Origin: JADCGM01 sp943370355
GTDB taxonomy: Bacteria > Pseudomonadota > Alphaproteobacteria > Sphingomonadales > Sphingomonadaceae
DNA: 64,000 nucleotides
Assembly: GCA_943370355.1 (NCBI GenBank)
Contig: CALRQP020000004.1
Coordinates: 62,001-126,000, forward strand
Reading direction: 5' to 3'
This document shows, piece after piece, positions 26,713 to 34,910 of this stretch (position 1 is the stretch's first letter; each line of letters starts with the position of its first letter). The position numbers and the translations under genes were made by a program. The notes under the pieces are model-generated. The model was given only the letters and a program-made list of their open reading frames with translations, had not been told where the DNA came from and made no database searches.

Positions 26713-28682
26713 GCTGGCACGAGACCCGGCGTAAGGACGGCGCGGCTCGGCAGGCCAATGCGGAAGCGGCGGTCGGACAGTGACGCCATGCCGCCCAGCG
26801 CCATCATCAGCGCGCCCGCCCAGATCCAGCCAACCAGCGGGTGGTGATACATGCGCACGACGATGCCGCCGCCCTGCTGCTCACCGATCGCGATGTAATA
26901 ATTGCCCGATATATGGCTTTCGATCGCCGCTTCGGTGGTCTGCGATCCGCTCGCCGGATAGGCGCGCCGTTCGGAGATCATCTCATGCAGCGTATCTCCG
27001 TCGCGCAGCACGAAATGTCCTTGCAGCGCGACATAGTTCGGGCCCTGCGCCTCGGTCACCGACATCAGGCCGATCTCGCGGCGTCCGATATGCACGCTCT
27101 GGCCGGGCTGCATGACGAGTATTTTCGACTCCTGCCACGCGTACATCGCACTTAGGCCAGCAGCGGTGATCCCGAGACCTGCATGCGCGAGCACCATGCC
27201 GTAAACGGCCGGCGGCGTCGCGCGCGCGAGCTTCCACAGACCGGTCTCGGTCCCCTGCCCCACGCGCCAACGCCGGAGCAGCATCGCAGCGGCACCTGCC
27301 ACCAGCCATGCCGAGATGCCAAGGCCAAACGCCGCGAGCGCGACCTTGAAACCGCCGAACGCCATGACGATGGCAAAGACCGCGAGCGCGAACCCGGCCG
27401 GTAAGCGCACCCGCCGCCACACCGAGCCAAGATCATCCCGTTTCCAATTGAGCACGGGGCCGATCGTGACCATCGCGAGCAACAGACCGAACACGGGCAC
27501 GAAGGTCGCCTTGTAATAGGGCGGGCCGACCGAAATCTTGTCGGTCGAAAGCGCCTCCATCGCGACGGGATAAAAGGTGCCGAGAAACACCGTCGCGGTT
27601 GCGGTCATCAGCAGCAGATTGTTGAGCGTCAGCCCGGATTCGCGGCTGACCGCGCCGAACAGCGCGCCGGAGCGCATTTGCGGCGCGCGCCACGCGAAAA
27701 GTGCGAGCGCGCTCCCCGTCGCACCGACGATCAGGCCGAGAATATACACGCCACGCGTGGCATCGACGGCAAAGGCATGCACGCTGGTCAGGATGCCGGA
27801 GCGGACGAGGAAGGTGCCGATCAGGCTCAGTGAAAAGGTCAGGATCGCCAGCAGGATTGTCCAGCTGACCAGCGCGCCGCGCTTCTCCAGCACCAGCGCC
27901 GAATGCAGCAGCGCCGTTCCGAGCAGCCATGGCATCAGCGAGGCGTTCTCGACCGGGTCCCAGAACCAGAAACCGCCCCAGCCCAGCTCATAATAGGCCC
28001 AGAAGCTGCCGAGCGCGATGCCGCAGGTCAGGAATATCCAGGCGGCAAGCACCCAGGGCCGCACCCAGCGCGCCCAGGCCGCATCGACTCGGCCTTCGAT
28101 GAGCGCGGCGACGGCGAACGCGAAGGTAACGGAAAAGCCGACATAGCCGGTGTAAAGCAGCGGCGGGTGGAAGACGAGGCCGGGGTCCTGCAGAAGCGGA
28201 TTGAGTTCGGCTCCGTCCATCGGGGTCGGCAACAGCCGCGCGAACGGATTCGAGGTAAACAGCGAGAAGGCGAGGAACGCCGCTCCGATCATGCCCTGCA
28301 CCGCGAGCACCCGCGCCTGAAATTCGGCGCGCAGATTGCCACCGAAGATCGCGACGCCCATCCCGAACAATGCAAGGATCAACACCCAAAGCAGCATCGA
28401 CCCTTCATGATTGCCCCAGGTCGCGGCAAAGCGGTACGCAAGCGGCTGGGTCGAGTGCGAATGTTCGGCGACCAGCGACACCGAGAAATCGGACCTGACA
28501 AAAGCCGTAGCGAGCAGCGCGAACGCCAGCGCGACGAACGCCGCCTGCGCCGGTGCCGCGAATCGTCCGAAGGCCATCAGCGAATCGTCACCGCGCGAGG
28601 CACCCCAGAGCGGCAAGATGCTTTGCCCGAGCGCCAAAGCGAACGCGACGATCAACGCGAACAACCCGATTTCCGCAATCAT
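26709..28682 (-). CDS. ccmF: Haem lyase subunit CcmF
   Basis: A 657-aa polytopic inner-membrane protein that attaches haem to apocytochrome c. Many hydrophobic helices are present, along with the conserved blocks HSTQPLAYRFAATWGNHEGSMLLWVL, NPLLQDPGLVFHPPLLYTGYVGFS, the WWD-type segment WAYYELGWGGFWFWDPVENASLMPW, and RSGILTSVHAFA. It is the first gene of the ccmF-G-H-I run, and it is divergent from the cNMP-binding oxidoreductase across a 134-bp gap. ccmA-E are not in this window. Confidence 0.96.
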   Translation of the reverse strand: MIAEIGLFALIVAFALALGQSILPLWGASRGDDSLMAFGRFAAPAQAAFVALAFALLATAFVRSDFSVSLVAEHSHSTQPLAYRFAATWGNHEGSMLLWVLILALFGMGVAIFGGNLRAEFQARVLAVQGMIGAAFLAFSLFTSNPFARLLPTPMDGAELNPLLQDPGLVFHPPLLYTGYVGFSVTFAFAVAALIEGRVDAAWARWVRPWVLAAWIFLTCGIALGSFWAYYELGWGGFWFWDPVENASLMPWLLGTALLHSALVLEKRGALVSWTILLAILTFSLSLIGTFLVRSGILTSVHAFAVDATRGVYILGLIVGATGSALALFAWRAPQMRSGALFGAVSRESGLTLNNLLLMTATATVFLGTFYPVAMEALSTDKISVGPPYYKATFVPVFGLLLAMVTIGPVLNWKRDDLGSVWRRVRLPAGFALAVFAIVMAFGGFKVALAAFGLGISAWLVAGAAAMLLRRWRVGQGTETGLWKLARATPPAVYGMVLAHAGLGITAAGLSAMYAWQESKILVMQPGQSVHIGRREIGLMSVTEAQGPNYVALQGHFVLRDGDTLHEMISERRAYPASGSQTTEAAIESHISGNYYIAIGEQQGGGIVVRMYHHPLVGWIWAGALMMALGGMASLSDRRFRIGLPSRAVLTPGLVPA

Positions 28683-28816
28683 ATCCGGCCGACCCCCCGG
28701 TTCGACGCGCAGGAAATGCCGCCGACTGCCAAAAACACCCTAGCTTGTCTGGCGACACGCTTGCAATTCCCTCCCCGCCCGGTCGATAAGGGGTTGCGAG
28801 TAGACGGCGGGGGGGC

Positions 28817-31270
28817 ATGTCGAAGGTTCGCATAGCAATTGTCGGCTCGGGACCGGCGGGGATGAGCGCAGCGGGGCGTGCCGCGACGCTTGGCATTTCG
28901 CATGTGCTGCTCGAGAAAACCGACCATCTCTCCGACACCATCTATAAATATCAGCGCGGCAAGCATGTCATGGCGACGCCGGCTCAGCTGGTGTTGCGCA
29001 GCGACGCGGCCTTTGCCGCCGGCAAGCGCGAGGCGATTCTCGAGCAATGGGCCGCCGATGCGCTGAAGACCGGCATGAAGGTCCGCTACAATGCCGAGGT
29101 GAAGTCGATCACCGGATCGAAGGGCGCTTTCGACATCACGCTGACGTCGGGTGAGATCGTACAGGCCGAGAATGTCGTCATGGCCATCGGCACGCAGGGC
29201 AATCCGAATCTGCTGCGCTGCGACGGTGCCGACCAGCCGCATGTCCAATATACGCTGAACGACCCGGCCGAATATGTCGACGAGCATATCGTGGTGGTCG
29301 GCGGCGGTGACGCCGGCATCGAAAATGCGCTCGGCCTCGCTGCCGATCCGGAACAGCGCAACACCGTGTCGCTGCTCAACCGCTCGGCCGACTTTGCCAA
29401 GTCGAAGGACGCCAACACCAAGGCGCTGCTGTCGGCACAATCCGCCGGACGCGTGAACGTCTATCTCGAGTCGAGCCCGGTCCGCATCGAGCGCGACATC
29501 ATGGTTATCGATACGCGCGAAGGCGAGGTCCGCATCCCGTGCAACCGCGTCATCGCCCGTATGGGATCGGCCGCGCCGCGTAAGTTCGTCGAGAGCTGCG
29601 GCATCAAATTCACCAGCGAGGACCGCGAGGCGTTCCCGCAACTGTCGCCGGTGTTCGAGACGACAGCCCCCGGCATCTATGCGATCGGCGCGCTTGCCGG
29701 CTATCCGCTGATCAAGCACTGCATGAATCAGGGCTATGACGTCGTCGAGTTCATCAACGGCAACAGCGACCTGAAACCCGCCGACGAGCCGATCCTCGAA
29801 GCGAAACTGAAGGGCCTGCCCGGTCGCCGCTCGGTCACCGAATGGCTGGAGTTTCTGCGCACGCGGGTCGAAATCCTCAAAGACATGTCGCCGCTGCAAA
29901 TGCGGGAATTCCTGCTCGATTCGGAAGTCCGCGCCTACACGAAGGGCGAGCCGATTTTCATGCGCAACGACATCGGGTCGTCGCTGTTCGGCATCGCCGA
30001 CGGCACCGTCCATGTCGAAATCAATCCGACCGATCCCAGCATGGTCGTGCCGATCGGCACGGGCTCGATTTTCGGCGAAGTCGGCTTGATCTCGGGCCGC
30101 CGACGCGGCGCGACGATTCGTGCCGCCACCGATGCGATTTGCGTCGAAGTTTCGCGCACCGCCGCGCTGAAGCTCATGGGTTCGGTGCCAAGCGCCAAGC
30201 GCACGATCAATCGCATCACCACCGAGCGCCTGATCCTGCAGATCTTCCGCTCGGGACTCACGCCTGCGGATCTCGTCGAAGTTCTCGAAACCGTCGAAAC
30301 CAAGCGCATCAGCGCCGGCCAGTCGGTCCTTACCGAGGGTGAAGAAGGCAACGATATCTTCATCATCCGCTCGGGGTCGATGGTTGTCGAAAAGATCATC
30401 GGCGGGAAGCCGATCTTCATGCGCTACCTGCCCGCCGGCACGTTCGTCGGCGAGATGTCGCTACTCGATGGCGGGCGCCGTACCGCGACGGTGCGCGCGG
30501 CGGTCAAGTCCGAGGTCGTGCAGATCAATGGCGACGCCTTCGCCCGCGTCCTTGCGGCCAAACCGCAGCTCGCCGCGAACATCCGTGCGGAAATGAATGC
30601 GCGCCGCGAGCTCAACACCTTCATCGAGACGAAGAAGGAAAGCTTCGGCAGTGCTGTCGACATGTATTCGTCGGTCGCCAATTTCCTCGTCGAGAATGGC
30701 GTCGGTGAAGCGACCGACGTTCTGCTCATCGACCAGAATCTCTGCGTCGGTTGCGACAATTGCGAGAAGGCCTGCGCTGACAGTCACGACGGCCTGTCCC
30801 GGCTCGACCGCGAGGCCGGCAAAGGCTTCGCGCATCTGCACGTGCCGACCTCCTGCCGCCACTGCGAGCATCCGCATTGCATGGCCGACTGCCCGCCGAA
30901 TGCGATCCAGCGCGGTGCCGACGGCGAAGTATTCATTGAAGACAGCTGCATCGGTTGCGGCAACTGCCAGCGCAATTGCCCGTACGGCGTGATCCGCATG
31001 GACAAGGTGCCGCCGCCGAAGCCCAGCCTGATGAATTGGCTGTTGTTCGGTGCGGGCCCCGGCCCGGGCGAGCCCAGCAAGGTGTGGAGCTACAAGCAGG
31101 CCAAGAAATCTGGCGGCCCCGAGGCGCCGAAGAAGGCCGTCAAATGCGACATGTGCAAGGGCCAGGATGGCGGCCCGGCCTGTGTCCGCGCCTGCCCCAC
31201 CGGGGCCGCTATCCGCGTTTCGCCAGAGAGTTTCCTGTCCGTCTCATCGATCTCGACAAAGGTTCGCTAG
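28817..31270 (+). CDS. FAD/NAD(P) oxidoreductase fused to two cNMP-binding domains and a four-cluster ferredoxin
   Basis: An 817-aa soluble multi-domain protein. Residues 1-330 form a thioredoxin-reductase-like FAD/NAD(P) domain (AIVGSGPAGMSAAG near residue 6; VVVGGGDAGIENALGLA near 158; PGIYAIGALAGYPLIKH). Two cyclic-nucleotide-binding domains follow at about 345-470 and 490-605, with phosphate-binding cassettes FGEVGLISGRRRGATIRA and GEMSLLDGGRRTATVRA. From Cys643 onwards come DmsB-type clusters: NLCVGCDNCEKACADSH, SCRHCEHPHCMADCPPNAI, SCIGCGNCQRNCPYGVI and CDMCKGQDGGPACVRACPTGAA. The layout suggests NAD(P)H-to-cytochrome electron transfer gated by cAMP or cGMP (inference). The cytochrome b gene follows with no gap. 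Confidence 0.88.
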   Translation: MSKVRIAIVGSGPAGMSAAGRAATLGISHVLLEKTDHLSDTIYKYQRGKHVMATPAQLVLRSDAAFAAGKREAILEQWAADALKTGMKVRYNAEVKSITGSKGAFDITLTSGEIVQAENVVMAIGTQGNPNLLRCDGADQPHVQYTLNDPAEYVDEHIVVVGGGDAGIENALGLAADPEQRNTVSLLNRSADFAKSKDANTKALLSAQSAGRVNVYLESSPVRIERDIMVIDTREGEVRIPCNRVIARMGSAAPRKFVESCGIKFTSEDREAFPQLSPVFETTAPGIYAIGALAGYPLIKHCMNQGYDVVEFINGNSDLKPADEPILEAKLKGLPGRRSVTEWLEFLRTRVEILKDMSPLQMREFLLDSEVRAYTKGEPIFMRNDIGSSLFGIADGTVHVEINPTDPSMVVPIGTGSIFGEVGLISGRRRGATIRAATDAICVEVSRTAALKLMGSVPSAKRTINRITTERLILQIFRSGLTPADLVEVLETVETKRISAGQSVLTEGEEGNDIFIIRSGSMVVEKIIGGKPIFMRYLPAGTFVGEMSLLDGGRRTATVRAAVKSEVVQINGDAFARVLAAKPQLAANIRAEMNARRELNTFIETKKESFGSAVDMYSSVANFLVENGVGEATDVLLIDQNLCVGCDNCEKACADSHDGLSRLDREAGKGFAHLHVPTSCRHCEHPHCMADCPPNAIQRGADGEVFIEDSCIGCGNCQRNCPYGVIRMDKVPPPKPSLMNWLLFGAGPGPGEPSKVWSYKQAKKSGGPEAPKKAVKCDMCKGQDGGPACVRACPTGAAIRVSPESFLSVSSISTKVR

Positions 31271-32128
31271 ATGGCGCGCTCGCACGACGGCACCGCTGTC
31301 CACGACGGCTTTCTCCGCCACGCCAGCTATTACTGGCTCAAAATCGCGACGACGATCTGCCTGATAGCCTGGCTCGCCTATCTGATGATCGACGCCAAAC
31401 CGCGGCCCAATGGTGGTACGGCTTACGGCTATTTCCTCGGGACGGTCAGCGTCCTTATCATCCTGTGGCTCACCGCGCTCGGTGTCCGGAAACGCAAGAT
31501 CAGCCGCGCGAAATATTCGCTCAAGGCATGGACCTCGGCGCATGTCTATCTCGGGCTATCGCTGATCGTGCTCGCGACGCTGCACACCGGGTTCCAGTTC
31601 GGCTGGAACGTCCATACGCTTGCCTATGCCGCCATGATGGTCGTCATCGGAACCGGCATTTTCGGCATCGTTGCCTATGCGCGGCTGCCGCAGGCGCTCA
31701 GCACCAATCGCGGCGAACTCACGCAGCCGCAGATGCTGCTCAACATCGCCGCGCTCGACCGTCAGCTGCATGATGCAGCGCAGCCGCTCGACCGCCAGCA
31801 TAGCGATATCGTGCGCATGTCGCTCGAAGATAGTCCGGTCGGCGGCGGGGTTCTCAGGCGCCTTCAAGGGGACCGCGCTGTCTGCGGCACCGGTCGCGCC
31901 TTCACGATCCTGAACGAGGAAATCAAGGCGGCCGGCCCGCTCGCCGACAAGCGGCTCGTCCAGATCGCCAGCCTGCTCGAACGCAAGGCGGCGGCTCTCG
32001 GCGTTGCGCGCCGTCATGTTCGTATCCGTACGTTGCTTGAAATCTGGCTTTATATCCATGTTCCAGCGACGTTTCTGCTGATCGCTGCGCTCATCGCGCA
32101 CATCACCAGCGTCTTCTTCTACTGGTGA
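31271..32128 (+). CDS. Membrane cytochrome b-like protein, predicted diheme
   Basis: A 285-aa inner-membrane protein with hydrophobic helices at about residues 22-41, 54-71, 88-107, 117-135 and 256-284. His91 and His105 are 14 residues apart in one helix, and His263 and His277 are 14 apart in the last helix. That is the spacing expected for two stacked b haems, one per leaflet. A polar cytoplasmic loop of about 110 residues separates the helices. The start codon is adjacent to the upstream stop, so the protein is probably coupled to the FAD/Fe-S subunit and is a candidate quinone or haem link. Family assignment is uncertain. Confidence 0.72.
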   Translation: MARSHDGTAVHDGFLRHASYYWLKIATTICLIAWLAYLMIDAKPRPNGGTAYGYFLGTVSVLIILWLTALGVRKRKISRAKYSLKAWTSAHVYLGLSLIVLATLHTGFQFGWNVHTLAYAAMMVVIGTGIFGIVAYARLPQALSTNRGELTQPQMLLNIAALDRQLHDAAQPLDRQHSDIVRMSLEDSPVGGGVLRRLQGDRAVCGTGRAFTILNEEIKAAGPLADKRLVQIASLLERKAAALGVARRHVRIRTLLEIWLYIHVPATFLLIAALIAHITSVFFYW

Positions 32129-32135
32129 GACGCGC

Positions 32136-33914
32136 ATGACCTTCATCATCCGCACCATCGGCCAGCGCAGCGGCGGCGGCGAAATCGTCCGCGAGCGCCC
32201 CGTCGACCAGAGTAGCATCCTGATCGGCCGCGGCACCGACTGCGACCTCGAGGTCGCCGACCTCTCAGTCATGCTGAACCATGCGCGGGTGAAGCGGCAG
32301 GGCAATCATGTCGAGGTCGAAGCCGTTGGCGGCATCGATCTCGTCGTCGATGGCAAGTCACGTGAGCGGGCCGACTTCGGCGCCGACACGACGGCGGTCC
32401 TCAGCCTCGGCAGCCACAAGGTCACCATCGGACCCGGCGGCGGCGGCGCGACGCTCGTCACGTTGGAGCGCGTCGGCGCCTTGTCCGATGCCGCCGATGT
32501 CGCTGACGAATCGAAGGTCTTCTCACTCGTCGGTACACGGCTGAGCAAGCGTGCGCTCGCCTATGTGCTGATCGCCGCCACGCTGCTGCTGTTCCTCGCC
32601 TGGCCCGCGATTTCGGTGTGGATGAACCCGCCGGTTTCGCCGCTCAAGCCGCCACCACCGCATATCCAGGCCGATGTCAGCTGGACCAGCGGCCCGCTGT
32701 CGTCGGCGCATGCCGGCCTCTCCAACAATTGCGGTGCCTGCCACCAGAAGCCGTTCGTCGCGGTGCGCGATTCGGCGTGCAAAGCCTGCCATCTCGCGGT
32801 CCATGACCATGCCGATCCCAAGCGGCTCGCCGCCGCGATGTTCGACCCCTCGCTTGAGGGCAAGGGCAAGCGCGAACTCGCACATGTATTCAACCTTCCC
32901 GAGGGTGCTTGCACGAGTTGCCACAAGGAGCATGAAGGTCCGCATGGCGCTGCGATGACCAATTCGACGATGTGCGTCGATTGCCACGCCGGCCTGTCCA
33001 AGCGGCTGCCCGATGCCGTGATCGGCGACTCGTCGGATTTCGGAACGGCGCATCCGGAGTTCCAGCCCTCGATCGTCATTGCCCCAGCTTTGAACGCACT
33101 GCCGCAGACGAAACGGGTCAAGTTCTCGCCGGAGACGGTTGAGATCAACGGCCTGAAATTCCCGCACGACATTCATTTGCTCACGGGCGGATCGGTGGCG
33201 CGGATGGCCAAGTCGATCAAAAGCTACGGCAAGCCGCTCGATTGCCAGAGCTGCCACCATAGCGACCCGAGCGGTGCTCGCTTCGTGCCCATCGAGATGG
33301 AGCGCGACTGTTTGGGCTGCCACTCGCTGGCAATTGGCAAGTCCGGTGGCGTCGTTCGCACCCTGCGGCATGGCGATGCCGTGCAGGCGATCGCCGAGAT
33401 GAAGGACTTCCTCGCCGCCAATCCCGGCGCACCGACGCCGCCGACGCTGCGGACCCGTCCGGGAGCGCCCGAAGTGCTGCATGCCAATGTTGCGGTCCGG
33501 AGCGTCACCGCACGTGTCCGCGCTCTGTTTGAGCAGGGCGGCACCTGTTTCGAGTGCCATTCGGTGATCGCGCCCGCCTCGCCGGGGTCGCTCGACTTCC
33601 GGATCGCGCCGGTCAGCCTGCAGGACCGTTACCTGCTCAATGGCTGGTTCAGCCACGGCGATCATGCGACCGCGGCAAGCCCCTGCGAATCCTGCCATCT
33701 CGCGCGCAAGTCCAAGGAGTCGTCGGACCTGCTCGTGCAGGGCATCGCCTCCTGCCGTGAATGCCATGCTGGCGCGCATCCGAAGGGCAAGCAGATCGCG
33801 AGCGAATGCCAAGACTGCCACAGCTTCCATGCCCAGTCGCCGCTCGCCTCGCAGGTCCGTGCGGCCCGCAAGCCCGCACTGGCGCCGGCCGGCCGGGTGA
33901 TGCGGACAAGTTGA
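32136..33914 (+). CDS. FHA domain - TM helix - periplasmic decaheme cytochrome c
   Basis: A 592-aa protein in three parts. Residues 1-105 form an FHA domain (SSILIGRGTDCDLEVADLS and NHARVKRQGN, the usual Gly-Arg and Asn-His marks), which binds phosphothreonine peptides in the cytoplasm. A single helix (YVLIAATLLLFLAWPAISVW, residues 143-162) follows. The periplasmic part has ten CxxCH motifs between residues 199 and 563: CGACH, CKACH, CTSCH, CVDCH, CQSCH, CLGCH, CFECH, CESCH, CRECH, CQDCH. No CxxCK is present, so it is not an NrfA-type enzyme. It sits 7 bp after the cytochrome b gene. The role as an inner-membrane/periplasmic electron shuttle is inference. Confidence 0.85.
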   Translation: MTFIIRTIGQRSGGGEIVRERPVDQSSILIGRGTDCDLEVADLSVMLNHARVKRQGNHVEVEAVGGIDLVVDGKSRERADFGADTTAVLSLGSHKVTIGPGGGGATLVTLERVGALSDAADVADESKVFSLVGTRLSKRALAYVLIAATLLLFLAWPAISVWMNPPVSPLKPPPPHIQADVSWTSGPLSSAHAGLSNNCGACHQKPFVAVRDSACKACHLAVHDHADPKRLAAAMFDPSLEGKGKRELAHVFNLPEGACTSCHKEHEGPHGAAMTNSTMCVDCHAGLSKRLPDAVIGDSSDFGTAHPEFQPSIVIAPALNALPQTKRVKFSPETVEINGLKFPHDIHLLTGGSVARMAKSIKSYGKPLDCQSCHHSDPSGARFVPIEMERDCLGCHSLAIGKSGGVVRTLRHGDAVQAIAEMKDFLAANPGAPTPPTLRTRPGAPEVLHANVAVRSVTARVRALFEQGGTCFECHSVIAPASPGSLDFRIAPVSLQDRYLLNGWFSHGDHATAASPCESCHLARKSKESSDLLVQGIASCRECHAGAHPKGKQIASECQDCHSFHAQSPLASQVRAARKPALAPAGRVMRTS

Positions 33915-34005
33915 CGCAGGTGCACATCCGCTTTGGCTTTCGAAACGTATCCATTTCAAAAGGGGCGTTGGTCTCCACCGCTTTTAACAAGGTGTTCGCC
34001 GACGC

Positions 34006-34854
34006 ATGCTGATCGCGCAAATCACAGACGTTCACATCGGCTTTGAGCCGGGGAACCACGAAGAGTTCAACCGCAAGCGGCTGGACGCAACGATCGACGC
34101 GTTGCTGGCTATGGACAGCCCGCCGGATATGATGCTTGCGACGGGCGACCTGACCGACCTTGGGACCGCGCAATCCTATGAATGGCTGCTGGAAGGGCTC
34201 TCTCGCTGCCCCTGGCCGATCTATCCGATCCCAGGCAATCACGATCTGCGCGCGCCGTTTCTGGAAGCGTTTCCGAATACGCCGACCGCTGACGGGTTCA
34301 TCCAATATGAGGTCGACGCTGGGTCCCTGCGCATCCTCATGCTCGATACGCTCGAGGAAGGTCGCCACGGCGGGGCGTTTTGCGAGCGTCGCGCGGCATG
34401 GCTGGACGGCAAGCTGTCGGAGCAGCCCGACCGCCCGACCCTGCTCGTCTCACATCACCCGCCGACCGAAGTCGGCATTGCCTGGATGTCGGCAGCGCGG
34501 CGCGAGCCATGGGTGCTGCGCTTCGAGGAAGTCGTAAAGCGCCACAGCCAGGTCGTTCGCCTGATCGCCGGCCACATCCACCGGCCGATCTTCACCGGCT
34601 GGGCCGGGACGACGCTTTCGGTCACGCCTTCGACCGCGCCACAGGTCGCGCTCGATTTGCGCGACATCAATCTGACGCCGGACGGCCGCGACATGATCAT
34701 TGCCGAGCCGCCAGCCTATGCCCTGCATCGCTGGACGGGCGACATGCTGCTCAGCCACCTCGGCTATGCCGGTAACGCACCGGTCCTGGCCCGCTACAAT
34801 GATTCGATGCAGCCGCTCGTCGAGCATCTGCTGCACGAGCGCGTCACCGTCTAA
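34006..34854 (+). CDS. Cyclic nucleotide phosphodiesterase, CpdA-like class III
   Basis: A 282-aa calcineurin-fold metallophosphoesterase. The two-metal site is built from ITDVHIGF (D, H), ATGDLTDLG (D), PIPGNHDLR (N, H), LLVSHHPP (H) and IAGHIHRPIF (H, H), the usual order in 3',5'-cAMP phosphodiesterases. It starts MLIAQITDVHIG. It lies 91 bp after the FHA-decaheme gene on the same strand and would lower the nucleotide sensed by the cNMP-binding domains of the 817-aa oxidoreductase. That link is inference; the family also includes other phosphoesterases. Confidence 0.85.
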   Translation: MLIAQITDVHIGFEPGNHEEFNRKRLDATIDALLAMDSPPDMMLATGDLTDLGTAQSYEWLLEGLSRCPWPIYPIPGNHDLRAPFLEAFPNTPTADGFIQYEVDAGSLRILMLDTLEEGRHGGAFCERRAAWLDGKLSEQPDRPTLLVSHHPPTEVGIAWMSAARREPWVLRFEEVVKRHSQVVRLIAGHIHRPIFTGWAGTTLSVTPSTAPQVALDLRDINLTPDGRDMIIAEPPAYALHRWTGDMLLSHLGYAGNAPVLARYNDSMQPLVEHLLHERVTV

Positions 34855-34880
34855 CAATTCAGCTGATCGAAATGCCGAGA

Positions 34881-34910
34881 TGACCGGGCGCGCCGCCGCG
34901 CGTCCGGTCA
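34881..34910. terminator. Convergent hairpin between the two cytochrome operons
   Basis: Arms TGACCGGGCGCGC (34881-34893) and GCGCGTCCGGTCA (34898-34910) pair over 13 bp with one mismatch and a 4-base loop. The second arm includes the stop codon of the 1327-aa cytochrome. Its place between convergent genes suggests a bidirectional transcription stop. There is no clean T-run. Confidence 0.5.

Noticed and set aside
27903..30013. Long antisense frames over ccmF and the oxidoreductase gene (310 and 444 residues).
   Set aside because: Both are composition artefacts of high GC; arginine and histidine excess and no recognisable domain.
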